Notes under the pieces: generated by a model
Databases searched by the model: none
The model's input: the letters and a program-made list of their open reading frames with translations, nothing else
Told to the model about the DNA's origin: nothing
Origin: Nannocystaceae bacterium
Lineage (GTDB): Bacteria; Myxococcota_A; Polyangia; Nannocystales; Nannocystaceae
Direction of reading: 5' to 3'
Length of the DNA: 56,356 nucleotides
NCBI GenBank assembly: GCA_019694555.1
Contig: JAIBBS010000035.1
Coordinates: forward strand, 1 to 56,356
Made by a program: the position numbers and the translations under genes
Shown: positions 34,158 to 42,544 of the stretch, one piece after another
Position numbering within the stretch: position 1 is the first letter of the stretch
Layout: every line of letters begins with the position of its first letter

Positions 34158-34626
34158 GGTCGTACGCCAAGCAACGCGGATGCCAGTGCCCGCTGACACG
34201 CGAGAACCCAGCCGCGCGGCCGGTAGGGCGGCCCACGCTGGGGTCAACGCCGTTGCATCTCGCCCGCGGTTCCATGATCGCGGTGTCGCGCCCGGGGACC
34301 CCGCGCCAGGGTCCTGACGGCGGCGGCGCCACGGCGGCCGCGGCTGCCGGGCAGGTCACGCGCGTCGACGCCGGGTGGTCGCACGGATCCGCGCGGCCCC
34401 GACCATACCCATGAAGGATGACCCCACTGCTGCGCGCGCGGCCGCAGGCTCACCGGCCGCCTCTCGAGCTCCGCGGCCGCACGGCCCGCCGCGGCGTCGA
34501 TCCCGGCACCAGGCTGCGCGGCTGCTCGCCGGTCCGCGCGCCCGCGCGAAAGTTGAAGGCGGGATCGGCTTGTCGCATTAACCGCCAGGGCCTGCGCGCG
34601 ACGGCGCCCGCCCGCGAGAGGCTCGC
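34158..34626. other. Intergenic stretch without recognised feature
   Basis: Open frames exist on both strands, but their translations are Arg/Ala/Pro-rich and look like GC noise. I see no hairpin with a T-run, no repeat found elsewhere in the window and no RNA gene. A promoter for the HEAT protein gene at 34627 presumably lies here. Confidence 0.5.
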
Positions 34627-35190
34627 GTGACCCCCGAAGCAATCTGTCTGGCGTTCGTGCTCGGTGCCGCCGCGTCGGGGCACGACCGTGCGGCGCCGCT
34701 GCGCCCCGAGACCGAGGTCGCGGCCGTCTCGGCGCACTTGATCGCGTGGCTGCGCGAGCCGGGCTCGACCAGCGCCGACGCGCTGCGCGAGCGGGTCGCC
34801 CGCGGTGCGCCGCCGGCCGCCCTGATCGCGATGCTCGACGCGTTCCAGCAGGCGCCGCGGGTGGAGCTGCTCGACGTCGTGCAACAGCTCGCGAGCTACC
34901 GCCGCGTCGACGTGCGCGCGCGGGCGCTGGTGGCCTGGGCCGCCGCGGGCCCGAGTCACTCGGACCGTGCGATCGCGGCCGCCGCGACCGACATGGCGCC
35001 GTCGATCCGCCGCCTCGCGCTGGCGCTGTCGCAGCGCCATCCCAGCGCCGCGGCCGAGGTCCACGTGCGCGAGATGTTGGCCCACGACGCCGCGCTCGCG
35101 GCCGAGGCCGCCGCGCTGCAGGACGCGACCGCCGACGTCGACGAGGCCGCGCTCGACGACGAGATCATCGTGCTGGAGCCCGAGTCGTGA
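34627..35190 (+). CDS. HEAT-like helical repeat protein
   Basis: A 187-aa protein from a GTG start. The N-terminus (AICLAFVLGAAASG) could be a weak signal peptide. The body is a series of short paired helices (VSAHLIAWLREPG, LIAMLDAFQQAPRVELLDVVQQLASY, RVDVRARALVAWAAAG, MAPSIRRLALALSQRHP) that fit HEAT-type repeats, and the end is acidic (DVDEAALDDEIIVLEPES). It probably binds other proteins. The stop overlaps the ATG of the beta-propeller lipoprotein, which has HEAT-like repeats itself, so the two may work together in the envelope. Confidence 0.65.
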   Translation: MTPEAICLAFVLGAAASGHDRAAPLRPETEVAAVSAHLIAWLREPGSTSADALRERVARGAPPAALIAMLDAFQQAPRVELLDVVQQLASYRRVDVRARALVAWAAAGPSHSDRAIAAAATDMAPSIRRLALALSQRHPSAAAEVHVREMLAHDAALAAEAAALQDATADVDEAALDDEIIVLEPES

Positions 35191-37004
35191 TGCTGCGGCA
35201 CGCGGCGATGCTGGCGCTGGTGCTCGGCACCGGGGCCTGTGCCCGGGTGTTGCCGGCGCAGGCGCCCGCGCACGGCAGCCTGCGTGCCGAGGCGGTCGTG
35301 GCCGAGGGCGACGTCGATGCGCCCGCGGCCGCGCTGCCGCTGGTCGTGATGGTCGAGCGCGATCGCGTGGTCGCGGTCGATCCGATCCACGGCCGCACGC
35401 GTTGGTCGCTGCCGCTGGTGGTCACGGGCCACCCGGTCGCGAGCGCGTATCGGGTGATCCTGCCGGTGCGCGGGCAACAGCTGGTGGTGGTCGATCGCGA
35501 CAGCGGTGCGATCGAGCGCACGCTGGTGCTGCCCGGCGAGGCGCTGACCGGCGTCGCGATCGCCGAGCCGTGGATCGTCGCGACCGTGCTCGAGGATCGC
35601 CCGGGCGTGCGCGGGCAGATCATGGCGTTCTCGACCGAGGACGGCGACCGGCTGTGGCGGCGTGACACCGCCGCGCCGCTGGGCGTGCCCGAGGTCGCCG
35701 GCGACGTCGCGGTCGTGCCCGCGGGCGAGCAGATCGTCGCGCTGCGGCTGCGCAGCGGTCGCGAGCTCGCGCGCCTCGATGTCGAGGCCGCCGGCACGCA
35801 GGGCCTGGCGCTCGAGCGCGTGGCCCATCGCCGCGGCGCGTGGTTCGCCGGCGCGGGCACGCGATGGGTCGACCTCGGCGGCGAGACCGACGCGACCCAC
35901 GAGCTGCTCGCGGGGCACGACGACGTCTTCCACGCGACCGGACGCATCGACGTCGGTCACAGCGACGACGAGCGCGTGCGCCTGTGGCTGCGCTGGTCCG
36001 ACGTCGACGCGACGCCGCGCGACGCCATGGTGCTGGCGCGACGCGCCGTGGTCGCGATGCGGCTCGACGGACAGGGCCAGCCGCTGCGCGGACGGTGGGT
36101 GCACAGCGAGGACGAAGAGATCGTGGCGATGGAGGTGCTCGGCGATCGCGTGGTGCTCGCGCGCGAGGACGGTGCCATCGTCGTGCTCGACGACAGCGAT
36201 GGGCGCGTGGTCCGTCGCATCGGCGGCGGCGAGCCCATCCGCGGCGCGCTCGTGCTCGGCGCGCCGCCGAAGATCCGCCGCAACCCGCGGCTGGCCGACT
36301 CGCCGCGCGTGACCGCGGACCTGCACCGCCTGCTGCAGGATCCCGATCCGCGGCTGCTGCCGGTGCAGCGCATCGCTGCCGATCTGCTGTGGCGCGACGA
36401 CGACGTCGAGGTCCGCCGCACCGTGCTCGCGCTGGCCCGCGGCCAGTCGGGTCCACACGATGCGGCCACCGATGCCGCCGACACGCTGCAGGCCCACGCG
36501 CAGCGGCTGATCGCGACCCGCTGGGGCAGCGCGTCGCGTGAGGAGCTCGCGGCATCGCTGGCGCAGCTGCGGCGACGCCCGGCGTTCGGTCGCGTCGACG
36601 AGGACTTCACGCCGCTGGTGCAGCAGACGGTGCGCTCGGCCCAGCCCGAGGTCACCGCCGAACTCACCGCGCTGCTGCTGCACCCGGGCACCTCGACCGA
36701 CGCGCTGGTCGGCATCGTCGACGCGCTCGGTGCCATCGACGACGCGGCTGCGCTCGCGGCCCTGACCACGTTCGTGCAGCGCTACCACGCCGATGCGATC
36801 GTCGCGACCGAGTCGCGTGCGGTGCAGGCGGCCGCGACGATCGTGTTGCGCTTCGCCGCCGGCGGCTCGCCGGCCGGTGTGCAGGCGCGCACGGCCCTGC
36901 GCGCGATCGCGGACGACCCGCTGACCGAGCCCGCGCTGCGGACGGTGATCGTGCGCGGCCTCGCGTCGCTGCCGGCCGACGGCGACCGCGTCAGCGCGCG
37001 CTAG
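35190..37004 (+). CDS. Lipoprotein with PQQ-like beta-propeller and C-terminal HEAT repeats
   Basis: A 604-aa protein. Signal MLRHAAMLALVLGTGAC (lipobox GTGAC). Residues 50-370 show repeated blades with the Asp-Gly-x-x-x-W pattern of PQQ-like propellers (VAVDPIHGRTRWSLPLV, VVVDRDSGAIERTLVL, AFSTEDGDRLWRRDT, VVLDDSDGRVVRRI). Residues 380-600 are helical repeats of HEAT type (LHRLLQDPDPRLLPVQRIAADLLWRDDDVEVRRTVLAL). It resembles BamB plus a scaffold, but no close family is recognised. The gene starts within the stop of the HEAT gene before it. The last 14 nt overlap, tail to tail, with the PhoD gene. Confidence 0.75.
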   Translation: MLRHAAMLALVLGTGACARVLPAQAPAHGSLRAEAVVAEGDVDAPAAALPLVVMVERDRVVAVDPIHGRTRWSLPLVVTGHPVASAYRVILPVRGQQLVVVDRDSGAIERTLVLPGEALTGVAIAEPWIVATVLEDRPGVRGQIMAFSTEDGDRLWRRDTAAPLGVPEVAGDVAVVPAGEQIVALRLRSGRELARLDVEAAGTQGLALERVAHRRGAWFAGAGTRWVDLGGETDATHELLAGHDDVFHATGRIDVGHSDDERVRLWLRWSDVDATPRDAMVLARRAVVAMRLDGQGQPLRGRWVHSEDEEIVAMEVLGDRVVLAREDGAIVVLDDSDGRVVRRIGGGEPIRGALVLGAPPKIRRNPRLADSPRVTADLHRLLQDPDPRLLPVQRIAADLLWRDDDVEVRRTVLALARGQSGPHDAATDAADTLQAHAQRLIATRWGSASREELAASLAQLRRRPAFGRVDEDFTPLVQQTVRSAQPEVTAELTALLLHPGTSTDALVGIVDALGAIDDAAALAALTTFVQRYHADAIVATESRAVQAAATIVLRFAAGGSPAGVQARTALRAIADDPLTEPALRTVIVRGLASLPADGDRVSAR

Positions 37005-38712
37005 CGCGATCGGGCCCGCGCATCGCCACCAGCGGGGCCGTCGACGCGGGCTCGCCCTCGAGCAGCGTCGCGCGTCCACGCGGGATCGTCATCGCGACGC
37101 CGAGCGCGGCGCGATCGTCGGGCTGGCGGACGTCGTCGACGCGGTACCAGCGGGCGATCGCGCTGCTCCGGTCGAGCTCGAGCTCGAGCCAGCCGCGGTG
37201 CACCAGGTCGGCCCAGCGCAGGTGCGGATGGCTCGCGCGCAGCGCCGCGAGCGAGCGCGGGCTCGACGGTGGCGGCGAGCTGACCGCGGGTGTGACCAGC
37301 TCGACCGCGAGCGCACCCGAGGGCGGGCTCGCGAAGGGATCGCGGTGCAGCTCGAACGCGAAGCTCTGGTGCGCGTCGCCGGTGAGCACGACCAGGTCGG
37401 TGATGCCGCGGCGCTCGAGTCCACGCAGCAGGCGGTCGCGCGCCGCGGGATAGCCGTCCCACGCGTCGGTGTCGTGCGGGCGCCCGAGCTCGTCGCGCAG
37501 CGCGCCCATGCGCACCTGCTGACCCAGCACGCGCCAGGCGACGCCGTCGCGCTGCGAGTCGGCCAGCGTGTCGAGCAGCCAGCGTTCGTCGCGTCGTGCG
37601 AGCAGCTCCCGCCGCGGGTCCGCGAGCGCATCGGCGTCGTCGATCGCGACCTGGGCCGCGCGACCGCTCAGGCGCGCATCGACCAGCACCAGCTCGACCA
37701 GGTCCCCGAAGCGCAGGCTGCGACGCGCGCTGCGGGCGTCCTCGGCCGGCAACGGATCGCGCACCGGCAGCCACTCGCGCCAGGCCTGGATCGCGTCCGC
37801 GACCCGCTGCGCCCACGCGCCCTCGCCGTGCTGGTGGTTCTGCGCGCCGCCACGCCAGGCGTTGTTGGCGGTCTCGTGATCGTCCCACAGCGCGATGAAG
37901 GGATGACGGGCGTGCAGCGCCTGCAGGTCCGGATCGGTCTTGTACTGCGCGTGGCGGCGACGGTAGTCCGCCAGGCTCACGCACTCGTGCGCGGGGTCGT
38001 GTGCGCGCTCGAGCTCGGCACGCTCGCCACCGGTGCCGCGGCCGTACTCGTAGATGTAGTCGCCCAGGTGCACGATCGCGTCGAGGTCGTCGCGCTGGGC
38101 CAGCGCGGCGTAGACGTTGAAGAAGCCCGCGGGGTAGTTGGCGCACGAGACCGCGGCCAGGCGCACGCGCTCGACCGCACCGATGGGCGTGGTCCGCGTG
38201 CGGCCGACCGGCGAACGCGTGTCGTCGCACTCGAACGCGTAGTAGTAGGACGTGCCGGGCTCGAGTCCGGGCACGTCGACCTTCACGGTGTGATCCCGCG
38301 AGGCGCTGGTGCGCACGCGGCCGCGCGCGACCACGCGCGAGAGCGCCTCGTCCTCCGCGACCAGCCAGTGCACCGTCGGCGTGGCATCGTCGGCGACGCT
38401 GACGCGGGTCCACAGGATCACGCGATCGGGCAGCGGATCGCCGGAGGCCACGCCGTGCGCGAACAGGCCCTCGCGCGCGCGTCGTGTCGCGGCCGGCTCG
38501 GGCTGCGCGGTGTGGCCGCGCCGCACGACCGCGTCGGTGCGACGATGGCTGCGCAAGACCGGCGCCAGCACGCCGCCGGTATCACCGCCGCACGCGGTGC
38601 CCAGCGCGGCCGCGGCGAGTCCGAGGAACCGTCGTCGTCGCGGGCACACGCCGGGCAGCTCGGGCACGATCGCCGCAACGCGCGGCGTGGGAGTTCTGTT
38701 CGCGCTGCCCAC
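36991..38712 (-). CDS. phoD: PhoD-family alkaline phosphatase/phosphodiesterase, Tat-exported
   Basis: A 573-aa protein. A twin-arginine signal (RRRRFLGLAAAALGTACGG, about 25-43) also ends in a lipobox-like Cys. A Fn3-like N-terminal domain follows (FAHGVASGDPLPDRVILWTRV). The metallophosphoesterase part has VSCANYPAGFFNVYAAL with the PhoD active-site Cys/Asn, HLGDYIYEYG (about 220), WDDHETANN (about 290) and LTGDAHQSFAFEL (about 460). PhoD enzymes use Ca2+ and Fe3+ to release phosphate from mono- and diesters outside the cytoplasm. It lies 90 nt behind the thiolase gene on the same strand, separated by two hairpins, so it is probably a separate unit. Confidence 0.88.
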   Translation of the reverse strand: MGSANRTPTPRVAAIVPELPGVCPRRRRFLGLAAAALGTACGGDTGGVLAPVLRSHRRTDAVVRRGHTAQPEPAATRRAREGLFAHGVASGDPLPDRVILWTRVSVADDATPTVHWLVAEDEALSRVVARGRVRTSASRDHTVKVDVPGLEPGTSYYYAFECDDTRSPVGRTRTTPIGAVERVRLAAVSCANYPAGFFNVYAALAQRDDLDAIVHLGDYIYEYGRGTGGERAELERAHDPAHECVSLADYRRRHAQYKTDPDLQALHARHPFIALWDDHETANNAWRGGAQNHQHGEGAWAQRVADAIQAWREWLPVRDPLPAEDARSARRSLRFGDLVELVLVDARLSGRAAQVAIDDADALADPRRELLARRDERWLLDTLADSQRDGVAWRVLGQQVRMGALRDELGRPHDTDAWDGYPAARDRLLRGLERRGITDLVVLTGDAHQSFAFELHRDPFASPPSGALAVELVTPAVSSPPPSSPRSLAALRASHPHLRWADLVHRGWLELELDRSSAIARWYRVDDVRQPDDRAALGVAMTIPRGRATLLEGEPASTAPLVAMRGPDRASAR

Positions 38713-38734
38713 TGCGACGACGTGCCGCGCCGAC

Positions 38735-38782
38735 GGCCGCGGCTCCCGGCCGCGGCCGCGTTCGCCACGACGGCATCGTGGC
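38735..38782 (-). terminator. Two consecutive hairpins behind the fatty-acid operon
   Basis: In transcript order (minus strand), the first is GCCACGA-CGGCA-TCGTGGC (38764-38782, 7 bp) and the second GGCCGCGGC-TCCCG-GCCGCGGCC (38735-38757, 9 bp). They begin about 20 nt after the thiolase stop and end before the PhoD start. They lack T-runs, so they may be factor-dependent terminators or 3'-end protectors. Confidence 0.5.
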
Positions 38783-38802
38783 CTGGGTCCAGCGGACGCG
38801 CG

Positions 38803-40128
38803 TCAGCTGTCGGCGCGCTCGAGCACCGCGGCCGCACCCAGGCCACCCGCGGCGCAGATCCCCAGCAGCGCGAAGCGCTTGCGGCTCTCGTGCAGCTCGT
38901 TGGCCATGGTCGTGACCATGCGCGCACCGGTGGCACCGAAGGGATGGCCCAGCGCGATCGATCCGCCGTACACGTTGAGCCGCGCGGGATCGACCTCGCC
39001 GACGGCCTTGTCGCGGCCCAGCCGCGCGCGCGCGAACGCGTCGCTGCCCAGCATCTTGAGCACCGACAGCACCTGCGCCGCGAAGGCCTCGTGCATGTCG
39101 ACCAGGTCCATGTCCGCCAGCGACAGGCCCGCGCGCTCCAGCGCGGCCGGCATCGCCAGCGCCGGGCCCATGAGCAGCTGGTCGGCCGGATCGACGCCGC
39201 GGTAGGCCCAGCTGCGGAAGTACGCCAGCGGCGTGTAGCCCAGCGCGCGCGCCCGATCCTCGCTCATCAGCAGCACCGCGGCGGCGCCGTCGGTCAGCGC
39301 GCTGGAGTTGCCCGCGGTCAGCGTGCCGTTCTTGGCGAACGCCGGCCGCAGCTTGGCCAGCTTGTCGAGGCTGGTGTCGGCGCGGACGATGGTGTCGGCC
39401 GTGACGGTCTTGCCGTCGGGCGTCTCGATCTTCGCGATCTCGCGGCGCAGTCGCCCCGAGGCGATGCCGGCGGCGGCGCGGTGGTGCGAGCGCACCGCGA
39501 ACTCGTCCTGGGCCTCGCGGCTGATCTCGTTGCGCTCGGCCATGATCTCGGCCGACTCGCCCATGACCTGGCCGGTGGTGCGCTCGGCGATCTTCGGCAT
39601 CTTGGGCAGCACCTCGGACAGCGGCATCAGCTGCGCGAGCACGCCGAGGTAGTCCTTGGGCGTGGCCTTGCCGAACGCCAGCGGCGCGAGCGCGTGCACG
39701 ACCTTCTGCGGCAGCTTGAGCTCGGCGTTGCTGGTGGAGTCGGAGCCGCCGGCGATGGCGACGTCGTACTCGCCGCGCTCGATCGCGGCGGCCGCGGTGG
39801 TGACCGCCTGCAGGCCCGAGGCGCACGCGCGCGTGACGGTGTGGCCCTCGACCCGCGCGGGCAGGCGCAGGTCGAGCGCGATCTCCCGCGCGACGTTGGG
39901 CGCGAGCCCGGGCAGGATCACGCCGCCCCACACGATCGCATCGATGGCGCCGCGGTCGAGCTGGGTCTTGTCGAGCAGCGACTTCACCACCGCGTCACCG
40001 AGCGCGATGGTGTCGAGCTTGAGGAACTCGGCGAACGCCTTCACGAACGGCGAGCGCAGGCCCGCGACCACGACGGCGCGGCGACCCTTGGGCGGTGGGA
40101 CCAGGACGGAGGCACGGGAATCGGACAT
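38803..40128 (-). CDS. fadA2: Acetyl-CoA C-acyltransferase (thiolase, FadA2/FadI-like)
   Basis: A 441-aa protein. Thiolase signature: nucleophilic Cys in TRACASGLQAV (about 95), AGNSSALTDGAAAVLLM, His in DMHEAFAAQVL (about 355), and the C-terminal GGSIALGHPFGATGARM with CAAGGLGAA (second Cys). The protein is longer than FadA (about 390 aa) and fits the FadI/FadA2 subgroup. It cleaves 3-ketoacyl-CoA to acetyl-CoA and a shortened acyl-CoA. A good ribosome site AAGGAG lies 10 nt upstream of the ATG. It follows fabG4 by 48 nt and is the last gene of the operon. Confidence 0.92.
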   Translation of the reverse strand: MSDSRASVLVPPPKGRRAVVVAGLRSPFVKAFAEFLKLDTIALGDAVVKSLLDKTQLDRGAIDAIVWGGVILPGLAPNVAREIALDLRLPARVEGHTVTRACASGLQAVTTAAAAIERGEYDVAIAGGSDSTSNAELKLPQKVVHALAPLAFGKATPKDYLGVLAQLMPLSEVLPKMPKIAERTTGQVMGESAEIMAERNEISREAQDEFAVRSHHRAAAGIASGRLRREIAKIETPDGKTVTADTIVRADTSLDKLAKLRPAFAKNGTLTAGNSSALTDGAAAVLLMSEDRARALGYTPLAYFRSWAYRGVDPADQLLMGPALAMPAALERAGLSLADMDLVDMHEAFAAQVLSVLKMLGSDAFARARLGRDKAVGEVDPARLNVYGGSIALGHPFGATGARMVTTMANELHESRKRFALLGICAAGGLGAAAVLERADS

Positions 40129-40176
40129 GACGACAACTCTCCTTGGCAGCGGGCAGGGAAGGGGACCGGCGCGGGC

Positions 40177-41601
40177 TCAGCGGCCGATGAGGGCGCCGCC
40201 GCACACGCGCAGCACCTGGGCGTTGATGCCGTGGGCCGCGGGGCCCGCGAGGAACGTGATGGCCTCGCCGACGTCGCGCGGCAGACCGCCCTGGCCCAGG
40301 TTGGACAGGCGGCGTCCGGCCTCGCGGATCATCACCGGGATCGCGGCGGTCAGCCGTGTCTCGATGAAGCCCGGTGCGATCGCGTTGACCGTGATGCCGC
40401 GCGACGCGGTGTGGTGACCGAGCTTCGCGACATAGCCGAGGATGCCGGCCTTGCTGGCGGCGTAGTTGGTCTGGCCCATGTTGCCGGCGATGCCAGCGAC
40501 CGAGGACAGACAGATGATGCGGCCGTGATCGCGCAGCGTGCCCTCGAGCAGCGCCGCGGTCACGCGCGCGACCGAGACCAGGTTCACGTCGATGGCCTGG
40601 TCCCAGGCCTCGGGCTTCATCTTGGCCAGGGTCTTGTCGCGCGTGATGCCGGCGTTGTGCACCACGATGTCGACGCCACCGTGCTGCGCACGGAAGTGAT
40701 CGACGATCGTGCGCGCGACCTCGGGCGTGCCCAGGTCCGCGAGCAGCACCGAGCCGCCGATGCGCCGCGCGACCTGGGCGACCAGCGCGTCGTCCTGCGG
40801 GCGATCGAGGCAGACCACGTGCGCGCCCTCGGCCGCGAGCAGCTCCGCGGTGGCCTCACCGATGCCGCGCGCAGCCCCGGTGACCAACGCGATCTTGCCC
40901 GCGAGCCCCCGGGTCCAGCGCCACGACTGCGGCGCGCGGACCTCCGACGTCACGGTCAGCGGTTGGCCCGACACGAACGCCGAGCGCGGCGACAGCAGGA
41001 AGCGCAGCACACCCTCGGCGCGGCTCTCGGCGCCGCGCTCGACGTACAGCACGTGCGCGGTCGAGCCGCGCTTGCCGACTTCCTTGGCCAGACTGCGCGC
41101 GAAGCCCTCGAGCGCCGCGTGCGAGGCCGCGACCTGGGCCGACTCGAACGAACCCGGCGGACGGCCGATCACGATCGCGCGACCGCTGCCGCCCAGGCGC
41201 GTGATCAAGGGATGGAAGAAGTCGTACAGCGCGCGCAGCTCGGTCGGATCGCCGAGGTTGGTCGCGTCGAACACCAGCGAGCGCAGCTTGAGCCCGTCGG
41301 GCACCGCGGCGAGGTCGATCAGCTTGGCCGGGCGACCGAAGGCCTCGCCGGGCTCGGCGAACGCCGGCAGCAGATCGGCGCGCGTGACCATCGGCGACGC
41401 GCCCGCGACGGTGAGCGTCTGCGCGAGCACGCCGGCCATGGCCCCGCCGGGCACCGCACCGACCACGACGTCGTCGTCGTGCAGCGGACGATCGTCCTGC
41501 GGCGCCTTGGCCCGGCGCAGGCGCGTGGGCACCGGCACCGGCAGACCCAGGGTCTTGATCAGCCGCCGCGCGGCCTCGTTCTCGAGGAGGAAGTCGCTCA
41601 T
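40177..41601 (-). CDS. fabG4: 3-oxoacyl-(ACP/CoA) reductase, long FabG4 type
   Basis: A 474-aa SDR. The N-terminal 200 residues form a degenerate Rossmann domain without a usable cofactor loop (HDDDVVVGAVPGG, SGRAIVIGRPPGSFESAQ). The C-terminal 250 residues are a full SDR: TGAARGIGEAT (cofactor), HNAGITRD, catalytic Ser in CLSSVAG and Tyr/Lys in YAASKAG, then NAIAPGFIETR. This two-domain form is the high-molecular-weight FabG of M. tuberculosis (FabG4), which prefers NADH and CoA esters. It interconverts 3-oxo- and 3-hydroxyacyl chains. Its start overlaps the stop of the MaoC gene by 4 nt. Confidence 0.88.
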   Translation of the reverse strand: MSDFLLENEAARRLIKTLGLPVPVPTRLRRAKAPQDDRPLHDDDVVVGAVPGGAMAGVLAQTLTVAGASPMVTRADLLPAFAEPGEAFGRPAKLIDLAAVPDGLKLRSLVFDATNLGDPTELRALYDFFHPLITRLGGSGRAIVIGRPPGSFESAQVAASHAALEGFARSLAKEVGKRGSTAHVLYVERGAESRAEGVLRFLLSPRSAFVSGQPLTVTSEVRAPQSWRWTRGLAGKIALVTGAARGIGEATAELLAAEGAHVVCLDRPQDDALVAQVARRIGGSVLLADLGTPEVARTIVDHFRAQHGGVDIVVHNAGITRDKTLAKMKPEAWDQAIDVNLVSVARVTAALLEGTLRDHGRIICLSSVAGIAGNMGQTNYAASKAGILGYVAKLGHHTASRGITVNAIAPGFIETRLTAAIPVMIREAGRRLSNLGQGGLPRDVGEAITFLAGPAAHGINAQVLRVCGGALIGR

Positions 41602-42536
41602 GTCGAAGCTCCGGTGGTGCGCACGAACTTGCCCGCGAGGTAGGCCGGGCCACCCGGCGCATCGCCGACCCAGACCTCGTCGCCGCGCACGTACAGGCCG
41701 ACCTTGGCCGGCAGCACGAGCGGCTTGGTGAACTTCACGTCGATCTCGGCCAGGGCGTGGACCGAGCCGGCGAACATCGTGCGCTGCAGGCCCTCGATGG
41801 TGCGGGCCAGCGTCGCGAAGCCGTGCAGGATGGTCGAGCGGAACCCCGCCGCGCGGGCGTAGGGCCGGATCCAGTGCACCGGGTTGAAGTCGCCGGTGAG
41901 CTTGGCGAAGTCGAGGCCCGCGCTGGGTGCGAGCCGCCAGCGCGCGAGCTCCTCGCTGTCCTCGGGCACGCGCACGACCGGCTTTCTGTCCTCGCGCGGC
42001 GCACCGTTGCTGCCGTCCTTCTTCGACGACAGCGGCACGATCGCGAACAGGTCCGCGACCACGGCCTCGGGGTGCTCCTCGGTGCCGGTGACGACGCGCT
42101 GGTGCAGCACCGCGCGGCGACCGTTGTCGTCGATGTCCTCGAGTCGCGCGCGCACGTGCAGCGGCGCGTCGGCCGGCAGCGGCGCGTTCATCTGCAGGCG
42201 GCAGCCACCGTTGAGCACGCGCACCAACGGGTACGGGATGCCCTCGAGCGTGCGCGCCGACAGCGGGAAGCCCCACTGCGGGAACATGTGCGCGGGCACG
42301 GTGCCGCGGTACGCCGACGGATCGCCGCCGGTGTTGCGGATGTAGTCGCGCACCAGATCGGCGGGGCGCGGCGCGAGCGTCTCGACGACCTCGGCCGAGG
42401 GCAGCGGCGGCATCGTGCTCGGCGCGGCGTGACCCAGCCGCGCGTCGAGCTGCTGCCGCATCGCGGTCCAGGCCGCGTGCGCGAGCGTGGCGAGCACGGG
42501 CCCCTGTTGCAACACGTGTTTGTTGGCGACGGCCAT
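41598..42536 (-). CDS. htdX: MaoC-family (R)-specific enoyl/3-hydroxyacyl dehydratase, HtdX-like
   Basis: A 312-aa double-hotdog protein. The C-terminal hotdog has the hydratase 2 motif LTGDFNPVHW (Asp/His dyad, about 212-221), then GFRSTILHGFATLARTIEGL and VDVKFTKPLVLP-type strands. The N-terminal hotdog is degenerate and forms the acyl-binding half. It hydrates trans-2-enoyl thioesters to (R)-3-hydroxyacyl thioesters or the reverse. It sits 8 nt downstream of the acyl-CoA dehydrogenase gene and overlaps fabG4, so enoyl product, hydratase and reductase are made together. The length fits HtdX (about 280-310 aa). Confidence 0.85.
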   Translation of the reverse strand: MAVANKHVLQQGPVLATLAHAAWTAMRQQLDARLGHAAPSTMPPLPSAEVVETLAPRPADLVRDYIRNTGGDPSAYRGTVPAHMFPQWGFPLSARTLEGIPYPLVRVLNGGCRLQMNAPLPADAPLHVRARLEDIDDNGRRAVLHQRVVTGTEEHPEAVVADLFAIVPLSSKKDGSNGAPREDRKPVVRVPEDSEELARWRLAPSAGLDFAKLTGDFNPVHWIRPYARAAGFRSTILHGFATLARTIEGLQRTMFAGSVHALAEIDVKFTKPLVLPAKVGLYVRGDEVWVGDAPGGPAYLAGKFVRTTGAST

Positions 42537-42544
42537 GGCAGTCC

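Noticed and set aside
34411..34581. Short plus-strand frame starting MKDDPTAARAAAG
   Set aside because: The rest is Arg/Pro/His-rich and codon positions show no gene-like pattern.
34244..34642. 132-codon frame on the minus strand in the intergenic gap
   Set aside because: Arg/Ala/Pro-rich, no hydrophobic core, no signal or motif; looks like random GC-rich sequence.
37198..41643. Open frame of about 1480 codons on the plus strand
   Set aside because: It runs antisense through the PhoD, thiolase and FabG genes. The translation is Arg/His/Gln/Ala-rich without any domain. Long antisense frames are expected at this GC content.
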